Part shown: piece after piece, positions 17,761-27,758 of the stretch | How positions within the stretch are numbered: the first letter of the stretch is position 1 | How the letters are laid out: every line of letters starts with the position of its first letter | Assembly: GCF_017115095.1 (NCBI RefSeq) | Contig: NZ_JABXKI010000165.1 | Span: 1 to 64,000, forward strand | DNA length: 64,000 nucleotides | Origin: Nostoc sp. NMS4 | GTDB lineage: Bacteria; Cyanobacteriota; Cyanobacteriia; Cyanobacteriales; Nostocaceae | Direction: 5' to 3' | Notes under the pieces: generated by a model | Databases searched by the model: none | Seen by the model: only the letters and a program-made list of their open reading frames with translations | Told to the model about the DNA's origin: nothing | Translations under genes and position numbers: made by a program

Positions 17761-18772
17761 AATTCACTTCCCAATACTACTCGGTTAAAAATTGGGTTTG
17801 AGCAAAAGGAGTAGAAGTCCCAATCTATAAGGTTTTTTTCCCTTTACCATGAGTCCCTTTCCCCTTTCCCCAAAAAGTATTGATTCACTTCCGACTTCCC
17901 AATTCCGAATTCTGACTTAATTTACAGTGAATATCTTTTTCTAAAACCTTTTGTATTATTTTGCGTGCAAGACGTTTTGTATAAGTCCTTTTTCTTCTCA
18001 CATAATCAAAGTCCTAATCGCAAATTGGCAAAGACTGGATCATATCACAAAAAACTTTTGCAAGAGTTCTTTCTTTAGGGTATGGAAGGTCGGTTGGATG
18101 CATTTGCCCTACTCGTTGATCTATGCCTTAAGATTGATATACATCTTCTAATTTATCAATAAAACTTATCCGTAAGATACTTTTATTTTCTATGTTAATA
18201 CGCCTATTTTAAATATAAATATGAATATGAAAAATTTTGGTATAAATCGTAATTCAGAAAAAATTGTGCTTCATTCCTGAAAATTTAAATAACTAAGCAA
18301 GTAAAACTAAGTCTTGAAATCTTGTTTTGAAGACTAATTATGTTATCAAAGTATTGCCTTTATCGAACACTATCTTGAAAAAATATGGCTAATATATCAG
18401 GAAAGCACATTTCTTACTGGATTGACTCGACACCCACAGCTAATTTTGCACAACTTAGCAATAATTTATCACCCGGATTTCTCACAAGCAAGAAATCTGG
18501 GCTTATGCACAGCTTGTCAACTCAGTTTTATATGTGATGGAGGGGAAATGTATCGTCAGAAGAACTGTCTCTATTTCAAGCGGGTATTTAAGAAATTTTC
18601 ATTGCCAAAATCTTCCTCCTCCCCAGCTTCTGAAATGGGCATCACTGATAACTGATTTACTGATCCGAGAACCATTAATTCTTCAAAGCTAAACTCCTAT
18701 CGAAGCATTGACAACAAGATGGACTGAGAAAAAGTTTCCACAAATTCCACCACAACTGTTTGCCATTCACTT

Positions 18773-21700
18773 ATGAGCCAGTATATTTACAGTAGTCTCA
18801 CAGATGATGAAGAACTTAATTTTTCTGAGGAAGCAGAGGTTTTCGTTTTTCCCACTTCTTTTGCCCAGCAGCGATTGTGGTTTCTCGACCAGTTAGCACC
18901 GGGGAATCCATTTTACAACGTGTCAACAGCACTTCACCTGACAGGTTCCCTCAACTTCATCGCCTTAAAGCAGACATTCAACGAAATTGTACGTCGCCAC
19001 GAAACGTTACGTACTAGGTTTGTTATGGTAGAGCAGCAACCAGTACAAGCGATTGCACCTAGCTTAACCATACCTCTTCCCTTAATAGACCTACGCAATT
19101 TCGACAGCCCAGAACGCGACACACGAATGCAGCAAATCGTAACCCAAGAGGCTCAACATCCTTTTAATCTCACCATTGGGCCATTGCTGCGAGTAAAGCT
19201 GCTGCAACTGGATGAAGCAGAATATCTGCTGCTGCTAAATCTACATCACATAGTTGCCGATGGCTGGTCAATTGGAGTGCTAATTAAAGAATTGGGGGTA
19301 TTATACAAAGCCTTGGCAGGGGATAAGCGATGTCTGACGACTAGCTACTCCGTATCTATGCTCCTACCAGAACTACCCATTCAATATGCAGATTTCGCTC
19401 AATGGCAACGGGAGTGGCTACAAGGAGTGGCAGCAAACGGCACCTCGCTTCTACAAAGCCAGTTAGTTTATTGGCAAAAGCAATTAAACGGGATTTCGGT
19501 ATTGAATCTCCCCACCGACCGACTAAGACCAGCAGTTCCTAGCTACAGAGGTGCAAAACAATTTTTAGAGCTACCACACTCCTTAACTCAAGCGCTAGAG
19601 GCACTGAGTTACCAAGAAGGCGTTACCTTATTCATGACAATGCTGGCAGCGTTTCAGACTTTGCTTTATCGCTACACGCAGCAAGAGGATATTGCAGTTG
19701 GTTCACCTATTGCTAATCGCAATCGTAGCGAACTAGAAGGATTAATTGGTTTTTTTGTCAATACCTTAGTTTTACGTACAGATTTCTCAGCCAAGGCGAC
19801 GTTTCGAGAATTGTTGAATCGAGTGCGAGAGATAACTTTAGAAGCATACAGTCATCAGGACTTGCCTTTTGAAAAGTTGGTGGAGGAACTTCACCCAGAG
19901 CGAGATTTGAGCTATCATCCTTTTTTTCAGGTTGTATTTAGCCTACAAAACACTCCTATCGAAACTCTAGAGTTATCTGGGTTAACGCTTTCGCTATTTG
20001 AATTCGATAGTAAAACTGCAAAACTTGATTTAGAATTCCATTTGTGGCAAGACTTGGAAAGTTTGAAAGGACAAATGGTTTATAGCACCGATTTATTTGA
20101 TGACAAAACCATTACGCGAATGCTAGGACATTTCCAAACGCTGCTAGAAAGCATTGTTGTTAATCCTGAACAGCGGATTTCAGATTTGTCTTTGCTTACT
20201 GTGCAAGAACGACAAGAGTTATTAATTGATTGGAATGACACTAAACGAGACTATCCAGAGAACAAGTGTTTTCATCAGTTCTTTGAAGCGCAGGTAGAAA
20301 AAACTCCCGATGCGATAGCACTAGTTTTTGACAATGAACAACTCAGCTACAAAGAGTTAAATATACGTAGCAACCAACTTGCACATTATCTGAAAAAATT
20401 GGGGGTAGTCCCTGACGTTTTAGTAGGTATTTGCGTAGAGCGTTCCCCAGAAGCGATCGTCGCCCTATTAGGCATTCTCAAAGCAGGTGGAGCATACCTG
20501 CCTGTAGATCCGAGCCTACCTCAAGAACGTCTTAAGTTCATCCTAGAAGATGCACAAGTTTCAATATTGCTCACTCATTGCTCTTTAGCCCCCCTTAAAA
20601 AGGGGGATTGGGGGGATCTCTTGTCTATAGTTTACATAGATGAAGATTGGGCAACTATTACACAACACAGTCAAGAAAACCCAACTAGCTGCGTAACATT
20701 TGATAACCTAGCTTATGTTATCTACACCTCTGGCTCAACAGGAAAACCTAAAGGTGTTTTGCTTCAGCATCGAGGATTATCCAACTTATCGGCATCTCAG
20801 ATTGAAATTTTCAACTTACAACCGAGTAACCGAATTTTGCAATTCGCCTCATTAAGTTTCGATGCCTCAATTTTTGAGATTGTCATGGCACTGCAAACAG
20901 GAGCAACTCTTTATTTAGCAAACAAAGAATCCCTTTTACCCGGACAACCTTTGCTCCAATTATTGCGAGAAAAAGCTATTACTCACGTCACCCTTCCGCC
21001 AGCAGTATTAGCAGTCCTACCTACAGAATCACTTCCGGCATTACAAACTATTATATGTGCAGGCGAATATTGCACTGATGATATTGTAAGACGTTGGTGG
21101 AACTCTCAGCGTCGGTTTTTTAATGCTTACGGACTTACTGAAGCAACAGTTTGGTCAACCGTTGCAGAGATTAGTACTATGAGTGAAAAGCCGCCCATTG
21201 GTCGCCCTATTGCTAATACTCAAATTTATATATTAGATAAATATTTACAAGGTTTACCAATTGGAATTAGTGGTGAATTATACATAGCTGGTGAGGGATT
21301 AGCACAAGGCTATCTTAATCGCCCTGAATTAACTATTGAAAAGTTTATTCCCAATCCTTTTAGTGATAAAAAGGGAGCGCGACTTTACAAGACAGGTGAT
21401 TTAGCTCGGTATCGAACGGACGGTAATATTGAATTTTTAGGACGCATCGATAATCAAGTAAAAATCCGTGGATTCCGCATTGAGTTGTCAGAAATTGAAA
21501 CAGTCCTGAGTCAGCATCAGAGTGTGCAAAAAGCAGTAGTAATTGTTAAAGAAAACGTATCTGGTGATAAGTACTTGGTGGCTTATATTGTTCCCAATAT
21601 AGAGACGCAAAATTTTACGTCTCTACTACGTAAATTCTTAAAAGAAAAATTACCAGAATACATGATCCCAAAAGCTTTTGTAGTACTAGATCCTTTGCCG

Positions 21701-22921
21701 CTAACAGCTAGTGGTAAAGTGGATCGTTTGGCGCTAACAGAACTCGACAGTCCGGCTAGCGGCTTAATAGATAAAACATTTATAGCTCCTCGGACTCCAA
21801 CCGAATCAACCTTGGCAAAAATTTGGGCTGAAGTGCTTAATATTGAGCGTGTAGGTATTTACGATAACTTCTTCGATTTGGGAGGAGATTCGCTGTTAAC
21901 TGTACGCCTGATGAAGCAGATACACAAGCATTTTGAGCGTGAATTGCCGCTATCTAGCTTATTTTTAAATCCGACAATTGAAAGTTTATCAACTGCTCTA
22001 TCTTCAAAAGCAGATTCTCTCCCGTGGTCGCCCTTAGTTCCGATTCAACCTGCTGGTTCAAGTCCACCTTTTTTCTGCATACATCCGATTTTTGGTGTTG
22101 TCTTTCCTTATTACGAATTAGCTCAGAATTTGGGAAAAAATCAACCATTTTATGGGCTACAACCTATTGGACTTGACGGAAAAAGTTCTCCACTAACTCG
22201 GATTGAAGATATGGCTACCCACTACATTGAAGCATTGCGGAGAGTGCAGCCTAAAGGCCCTTATTTTTTAGGAGGTTGGTCTTTTGGAGGTTGGGTTGCT
22301 TTTGAAATGGCTCAACAACTCCAAAAGTCTGGGGAAGAAGTGGCTCTACTCGCTTTGCTTGACACTTTAGCACCAATTCCAGGCAATATACCTTCTTTAG
22401 GTAGTGGTTTCAAGTTTATGCTGACGACAGTGGCGCGATATATATGGCCTTTTTTTCTCGATTATTTTTATCTAATCATCGCGATCGCTAAGAATCAAAT
22501 TAACAGTTTAACTTCTCAGTTGACTAATTTTAATAAAATTGTACAGTTCCAAGCAAATCTGTTCTCTCACTTCATCCTAAAAGAGGATGCCACAGTCAAC
22601 ATTATACCTGAAGAATCCAAGTTAAGACTTTTAAGCGAGTTAGCAATTCGCCCAATGCTTCGTGTTTTTTATGCCAATAGCCAAGCAGTCCTTAACTACG
22701 TTCCGAAAGCCTACCCTAAACGAATTAATCTTTTCAGAACAAACGTTCAATCAAGCATTGCCAAGGAAGATCCGAGTATGGGTTGGGATCAGCTAACTGT
22801 AGGACGAACGGAAATTCATCATATTCCTGGCAATCACCTAACTATGCTGAGAAAACCCCATATCCAAATTCTCGCCGCACAGCTAAGAGCTTGTATTGAG
22901 AAAGCACAGAATTTAAAATAA
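18773..22921 (+). CDS. NRPS: C-A-T-TE
   Basis: FAQQRLWFLDQ, HHIVADGWS, YTSGSTGKPKG, KTGDLARY, DLGGDSLLT (PCP), terminal thioesterase GGWSFGGWVAFEMAQ. A-domain pocket read by eye as DAFTIAAVW(K), aromatic/Phe-like. Confidence 0.93.
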   Translation: MSQYIYSSLTDDEELNFSEEAEVFVFPTSFAQQRLWFLDQLAPGNPFYNVSTALHLTGSLNFIALKQTFNEIVRRHETLRTRFVMVEQQPVQAIAPSLTIPLPLIDLRNFDSPERDTRMQQIVTQEAQHPFNLTIGPLLRVKLLQLDEAEYLLLLNLHHIVADGWSIGVLIKELGVLYKALAGDKRCLTTSYSVSMLLPELPIQYADFAQWQREWLQGVAANGTSLLQSQLVYWQKQLNGISVLNLPTDRLRPAVPSYRGAKQFLELPHSLTQALEALSYQEGVTLFMTMLAAFQTLLYRYTQQEDIAVGSPIANRNRSELEGLIGFFVNTLVLRTDFSAKATFRELLNRVREITLEAYSHQDLPFEKLVEELHPERDLSYHPFFQVVFSLQNTPIETLELSGLTLSLFEFDSKTAKLDLEFHLWQDLESLKGQMVYSTDLFDDKTITRMLGHFQTLLESIVVNPEQRISDLSLLTVQERQELLIDWNDTKRDYPENKCFHQFFEAQVEKTPDAIALVFDNEQLSYKELNIRSNQLAHYLKKLGVVPDVLVGICVERSPEAIVALLGILKAGGAYLPVDPSLPQERLKFILEDAQVSILLTHCSLAPLKKGDWGDLLSIVYIDEDWATITQHSQENPTSCVTFDNLAYVIYTSGSTGKPKGVLLQHRGLSNLSASQIEIFNLQPSNRILQFASLSFDASIFEIVMALQTGATLYLANKESLLPGQPLLQLLREKAITHVTLPPAVLAVLPTESLPALQTIICAGEYCTDDIVRRWWNSQRRFFNAYGLTEATVWSTVAEISTMSEKPPIGRPIANTQIYILDKYLQGLPIGISGELYIAGEGLAQGYLNRPELTIEKFIPNPFSDKKGARLYKTGDLARYRTDGNIEFLGRIDNQVKIRGFRIELSEIETVLSQHQSVQKAVVIVKENVSGDKYLVAYIVPNIETQNFTSLLRKFLKEKLPEYMIPKAFVVLDPLPLTASGKVDRLALTELDSPASGLIDKTFIAPRTPTESTLAKIWAEVLNIERVGIYDNFFDLGGDSLLTVRLMKQIHKHFERELPLSSLFLNPTIESLSTALSSKADSLPWSPLVPIQPAGSSPPFFCIHPIFGVVFPYYELAQNLGKNQPFYGLQPIGLDGKSSPLTRIEDMATHYIEALRRVQPKGPYFLGGWSFGGWVAFEMAQQLQKSGEEVALLALLDTLAPIPGNIPSLGSGFKFMLTTVARYIWPFFLDYFYLIIAIAKNQINSLTSQLTNFNKIVQFQANLFSHFILKEDATVNIIPEESKLRLLSELAIRPMLRVFYANSQAVLNYVPKAYPKRINLFRTNVQSSIAKEDPSMGWDQLTVGRTEIHHIPGNHLTMLRKPHIQILAAQLRACIEKAQNLK
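20587..20618 (+). repeat. Cyanobacterial 'ccccccttaaaaaggggg' repeat inside the NRPS A domain
   Basis: gccccccttaaaaagggggattggggggatc read in frame as APLKKGDWGDL. Confidence 0.8.
21600..21625. repeat. Palindromic 'tagagacg...cgtctcta' repeat inside the NRPS ORF
   Basis: tagagacgcaaaattttacgtctcta with 8-bp perfect arms. Confidence 0.8.
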
Positions 22922-22929
22922 GGATCAAT

Positions 22930-25900
22930 ATGTCTTCTGAAGAAGTCTTCGTTTTTCCAGCATCTTTTGCTCAACAACGGCTATGGTTTCTCGACCAGTT
23001 GATCCCCGACAATGGTATCTACAATGTGCCGACAGTAATTCGTTTGACCGGTTCGCTGAAATTAGCCGCACTAGAACAGACTTTTAACGAAATCGTGCGT
23101 CGCCACGAAACCTTACGCACAACATTTATTGTGTCGGATGGGCAACCCCTACAGGCGATTGCACCCAGCTTAACAATACCTCTTTCTGTATTAGACCTCC
23201 AGCAATTGCCAGATGATGAACAAGAGGTTAAAGCAAAGTCCATTATTACCGCAGAGATAGAACATCCCTTCGATTTATCCTCCGGGCCATTACTGCGAGT
23301 AATACTCCTCGTCCTTTCTGAGACAGAACATATTCTATTACTGAATATGCACCACATTATCTGCGACGATTGGTCTATGGGGGTACTGATTCGGGAATTG
23401 GGAACGCTGTACGCAGCTTTTGCACAAAACCAGCCTTCTCCTCTATTAGAACTGCCTCTTCAGTACGCCGATTTTGCTCACTGGCAGCGCGAGTGGCTGC
23501 AAGGAGAAGTACTGCAAACCCAGTTAGCTTACTGGCGGGAGCAACTAAACGGTATTTCCATATTGCATTTACCTACTGACAAACCAAGACCAGCTATACA
23601 AAGCTATCAAGGAGCAACACAATTTCTAGAGTTACCACTCAAGCTAATTGACGCATTAGAAAAGCTGTCACAGCAAGAAGGTGTTACCCTATTTATGACA
23701 TTGGTGGCAGCATTTAAAACATTACTTTACCGCTATACACACCAAGAAAATATCGCGCTAGGTTCACCAATTGCTAACCGCAATCGCAGCGAAATCGAAG
23801 GGATAATTGGGTTTTTTGTCAATAGTTTGGTGCTACGTAGCAACTTATCTGAAAATCCCACTTTTCGGGAACTACTAGGCAGAGTACGGGAGGTAACTTT
23901 AGGAGCATACAGCCACCAAGATTTGCCGTTTGAAAAGTTAGTTGAAGAACTACATCCAGAGCGAAACTTGAGCCACCATCCTTTATTTCAAGTAGTATTT
24001 GGTTTCCAGAATGCGCCAATGTCAGCGCTAGAACTGCCTGGATTAGTACCCAGCTTTATGAATATTGATTTGAAAAAAACACGTTTTGATTTGGAACTGC
24101 ATCTGTGGAAGTGTTCTGAGGATTTTAGGAGCTTATGGGGCGGAAACTGGGAGTCTTCTGAAGGTCTCCGAGGCGTAATGGTTTACAACACAGATTTATT
24201 TGATAAAGCTACTATTAGCCGGATGGTGGAACATTTTAAAGCTCTGTTGTCAGCTATTGTTGCAAATCCAGAAGAACGAATTGCAAATTTACAGTTATTA
24301 AGTGAAGCGGAGTTACATCAGGTATTGGTGGAATGGAATAATACCCAAGCAGATTATCCTCAATATAAGTCTATCCATCAATTGTTTGAAGAAAAGGTAC
24401 AGCAGTATCCTGATTCTATAGCAGTCAACTTTGCTAACAAACAACTTACTTATCAAGAGTTGAATACTTGTAGCAATAAACTAGCGCACCACTTACAAAA
24501 AATAGGAGTAGGTACAGAAGTTTTAGTTGGCATTTGTATTTCACAGTCTATAGAAATGATAATTGGGTTATTGGGAATTCTTAAAGCAGGGGGAGCGTAT
24601 GTTCCATTAGACCCCAGCTATCCCGAAGAACGCCTAAATTTTATGCTTGAAGATGCACAAGTTTCAGTGTTGTTAACACAAGAAAACTTGCTCAAGCATT
24701 TTAAAGGTTTCTCAAAACTAATTATTTTTATAGATAAAGACTGGGAAATTATTACCCAAGAAAAGCAAGACAATCCCAAAAGCGATTTAAATAGTGATAA
24801 TTTAGCATATATTATTTACACCTCTGGTTCTACAGGAAAACCCAAGGGAGTTGCTGTACCTCACAAAGCTGTAAATCGGTTAGTGTGCAATACGAATTAT
24901 ATAAAGTTTTCACCATCTGATAAAATTGCCCAAGCCTCAAACACTTCTTTTGATGCTGCGACATTCGAGATTTGGGGAGCGCTACTTAACGGCGCTCAAC
25001 TTGTAGGGATTAGTAAAGATGTAACCATTTCGCCTCATAAATTGGCATTACAAGTACGAGAAAAAGGTATCAACATTCTATTTTTGACCACCGCCTTATT
25101 TCAACAGATTGTTAGAGATGTTCCGCAAGCTTTTGCGACCTTGAAATATTTACTGTTTGGTGGCGAAACTGTTGATAAGAGATGGATTAAGAAGATTCTC
25201 CAATCTGGTGCGCCAAAGCACTTAATTCATGTTTATGGACCTACAGAAAATACAACATTCTCCTCTTATTACTGCGTAGAAGAGTTACCATCAGCCGCAT
25301 CTTTACCTATTGGTATCCCCATTACAAACACGCAGATTTATATATTAGATACCCATTTACAACCTGTGCCTATTGGTGTTACTGGTGAATTATATATGGG
25401 TGGGGAGGGGCTGGCACGAGAATATCTCAATCACACTGAATTAACTGCTAAACACTTTATTGCTCATCCTTTTAGTAATAAACCAAAAACACGTCTTTAT
25501 AAAACGGGTGATTTAGCCCGCTATTTACCAGATGGGAATATTGAATTTTTAGGTCGCGTTGACAATCAAGTAAAAATTCGCGGCTTCCGCATTGAGTTGT
25601 CAGAGATTGAAGCGGTGTTGAATCAACATTCAGCAGTCAAAGAAACAGTGGTCATTACTGCTGAGGATGTACCTGATGATAAGTACTTGGTGGCTTATAT
25701 TGTTCCCAACCTGGAACAGATGCCGACGCAAGACGTGCAAAGCTTTGCATCCTTACTTCGTCAATTTCTCAAAGAAAAGTTACCAGAATATATGATGCCA
25801 AGAGCTTATATGTTACTGGAATCTCTACCTCTAACACCTAATGGCAAAGTGGATCGCCGTGCTTTACCCACGCCTGATACAATTACTTTTAATAATCTTG

Positions 25901-26205
25901 ATTATGTGGCACCCCGATCGCAAGTTGAAAAGTTACTTGCAGAAATTTGGGCTAAAGTCTTGGGAAAAGAGCAAGTAGGTATCAACGACAATTTCTTTGA
26001 ATTAGGTGGTCATTCTCTCTTGGCGACTCAGTTAATTTCTCGAATCCGCGATACCTTCCAAATAGATGTACCTGTACGCAATTTGTTTGCAGCACCAACT
26101 GTTGAACAACTTACTAAATACATTGAAACAACTTTTTGGGCGGCAAAAGGTTTAGATAAAGTTGGAACTACGGGTCAGGAGCGAGAAGAGGTAGAATTTT
26201 ACTAG
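22930..26205 (+). CDS. NRPS: C-A-T
   Basis: Condensation motif HHIICDDWS, A-domain motifs, NFFELGGHSLLATQL PCP. Pocket read as DAFFLGVTF(K), consistent with a branched aliphatic residue (Ile/Val). Confidence 0.93.
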   Translation: MSSEEVFVFPASFAQQRLWFLDQLIPDNGIYNVPTVIRLTGSLKLAALEQTFNEIVRRHETLRTTFIVSDGQPLQAIAPSLTIPLSVLDLQQLPDDEQEVKAKSIITAEIEHPFDLSSGPLLRVILLVLSETEHILLLNMHHIICDDWSMGVLIRELGTLYAAFAQNQPSPLLELPLQYADFAHWQREWLQGEVLQTQLAYWREQLNGISILHLPTDKPRPAIQSYQGATQFLELPLKLIDALEKLSQQEGVTLFMTLVAAFKTLLYRYTHQENIALGSPIANRNRSEIEGIIGFFVNSLVLRSNLSENPTFRELLGRVREVTLGAYSHQDLPFEKLVEELHPERNLSHHPLFQVVFGFQNAPMSALELPGLVPSFMNIDLKKTRFDLELHLWKCSEDFRSLWGGNWESSEGLRGVMVYNTDLFDKATISRMVEHFKALLSAIVANPEERIANLQLLSEAELHQVLVEWNNTQADYPQYKSIHQLFEEKVQQYPDSIAVNFANKQLTYQELNTCSNKLAHHLQKIGVGTEVLVGICISQSIEMIIGLLGILKAGGAYVPLDPSYPEERLNFMLEDAQVSVLLTQENLLKHFKGFSKLIIFIDKDWEIITQEKQDNPKSDLNSDNLAYIIYTSGSTGKPKGVAVPHKAVNRLVCNTNYIKFSPSDKIAQASNTSFDAATFEIWGALLNGAQLVGISKDVTISPHKLALQVREKGINILFLTTALFQQIVRDVPQAFATLKYLLFGGETVDKRWIKKILQSGAPKHLIHVYGPTENTTFSSYYCVEELPSAASLPIGIPITNTQIYILDTHLQPVPIGVTGELYMGGEGLAREYLNHTELTAKHFIAHPFSNKPKTRLYKTGDLARYLPDGNIEFLGRVDNQVKIRGFRIELSEIEAVLNQHSAVKETVVITAEDVPDDKYLVAYIVPNLEQMPTQDVQSFASLLRQFLKEKLPEYMMPRAYMLLESLPLTPNGKVDRRALPTPDTITFNNLDYVAPRSQVEKLLAEIWAKVLGKEQVGINDNFFELGGHSLLATQLISRIRDTFQIDVPVRNLFAAPTVEQLTKYIETTFWAAKGLDKVGTTGQEREEVEFY

Positions 26206-26336
26206 TGTGGCAAAGCTAGCTAGAGCAAAAACTTAAACCCAGTAAATTCGTTATTATTGAAAATTTTGGTTTACCTATTTACGCCTATTTCAATCATTAA
26301 AAATCTACTCTAGCAAGTTTTACTGCTCTAGGAATT

Positions 26337-27491
26337 TTAAGGAGAAACACTTGAGTTTGAGCAGCCTGCACAAAATGCGCTAACCGCTTCGGCAAACTGC
26401 TGGTTTTGCTCCATTAATGCCATGTGTCCGCCTGGGTTAATGGTAACTCGTTGAGAGTTCGGTAGTTCAGCTCTCATGCGATCGCTCGCCACAGGTTTAG
26501 TTGCTATATCTGAATCACCACAAACAACCAACACAGGTACGTTAATAGTTGCAAGTGTGTCTGTTTCATCAAAGTTGAACATTGCCAGTGTGCCACGAGC
26601 CAGAACACCAGGTGAACCCAATGCTGATAATAAACCTGCAAAACTTAGTTGACCCCGTGTTTCAGCACCCGTAAATCCAGATAGTTCGACGGTGATGTAC
26701 AGCGAACCATTGAAATACGAGAGCCAAGTCATCAACCAAAAAATTGGCCACAACACGATAGTCAGGTACAACACAGGTTCGAGTAACGGTTTCTGCAATT
26801 TGCGTACCAAATTGCTAAAGATACAAGTTTTAACCGGATTGGTGTAAGTAGTATCTACAAGAATTAAGCCAGCCACCCGACTCCCTAATTGCTCTGGAAA
26901 CAGGCGACAGAATGTTAAATTAATCATTCCACCCATGCTGTGGCCTACTAGGATAACAGGTTTATCCCCGGCGATACTCCCTTTGGCTGAGGCTGTCACC
27001 AACGCAACCACAGCTTCTAAGTCACGGGCATATTTTTCTATAGAGTGATCGTTGTTTTTCGGTTTAGAGGATTTTCCTAACCCTGGTAAATCCCAAACTA
27101 TTACTCGAAAGCGATCGCTCAATTGTCGCTTGGCATAATACCATACAGTACTGTTTGGACCCCAACCGTGTGACAAGATAATTGGTTGACCATCTTCAGG
27201 GCCAAAAAACTCTACTTGCAGTACACTACCATCAGGTCGTGGCAAACGTTGCACAGTTTTGCTACGCATAAACTTAGGTTCATCGGCTCCAGGACGGCGC
27301 AGCAGTGGCAAACTGATAAAACGACCGCCAAAAGTCCACAGAACCATTACTAGCCCAGCCACTAAGTAAAATGTTCCTACAAGTTCTCCTTCGTACCACT
27401 CATAGAGAATATAGCTCCCCCCGCCAATTACCGCAATCGACAGCAGTTGAACCAGCCATATAAGCAGAAAATTATGAGGCATTAATATCAT
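26337..27491 (-). CDS. Alpha/beta-hydrolase
   Basis: LSHGWGPNSTVWYYAKRQL, VGHSMGGMI nucleophile elbow, GGHMALMEQ. Confidence 0.9.
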   Translation of the reverse strand: MILMPHNFLLIWLVQLLSIAVIGGGSYILYEWYEGELVGTFYLVAGLVMVLWTFGGRFISLPLLRRPGADEPKFMRSKTVQRLPRPDGSVLQVEFFGPEDGQPIILSHGWGPNSTVWYYAKRQLSDRFRVIVWDLPGLGKSSKPKNNDHSIEKYARDLEAVVALVTASAKGSIAGDKPVILVGHSMGGMINLTFCRLFPEQLGSRVAGLILVDTTYTNPVKTCIFSNLVRKLQKPLLEPVLYLTIVLWPIFWLMTWLSYFNGSLYITVELSGFTGAETRGQLSFAGLLSALGSPGVLARGTLAMFNFDETDTLATINVPVLVVCGDSDIATKPVASDRMRAELPNSQRVTINPGGHMALMEQNQQFAEAVSAFCAGCSNSSVSP

Positions 27492-27758
27492 GAGCCTAAA
27501 CCTTGCGATACCTTGTTCACTGCCTTGTCTTTTAGCTTCATACCATAGTTATAATCATCCAAGTTTCATTCCCAGGAATGATTTATACAGTCTTAGAAGT
27601 GTGATAAAAATGCTGGGTTAGGTTATAAGCAGTGCAGCTTGGCAAAAAGAACTATCCAGTTGAGAAATGTTAAAAAGCTGATGACACAAGCAATATTCCT
27701 CCAGCATAGCTGCCTACTAACTTCTAATAAATAACAATACTTGCGAAGGGGTTTAATT

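Noticed and set aside
18422-18655. Zinc-finger regulator upstream of the NRPS
   Set aside because: CTACQLSFICDGGEMYRQKNC is suggestive, but the ORF is short and lacks a clear start context, so it was not called.
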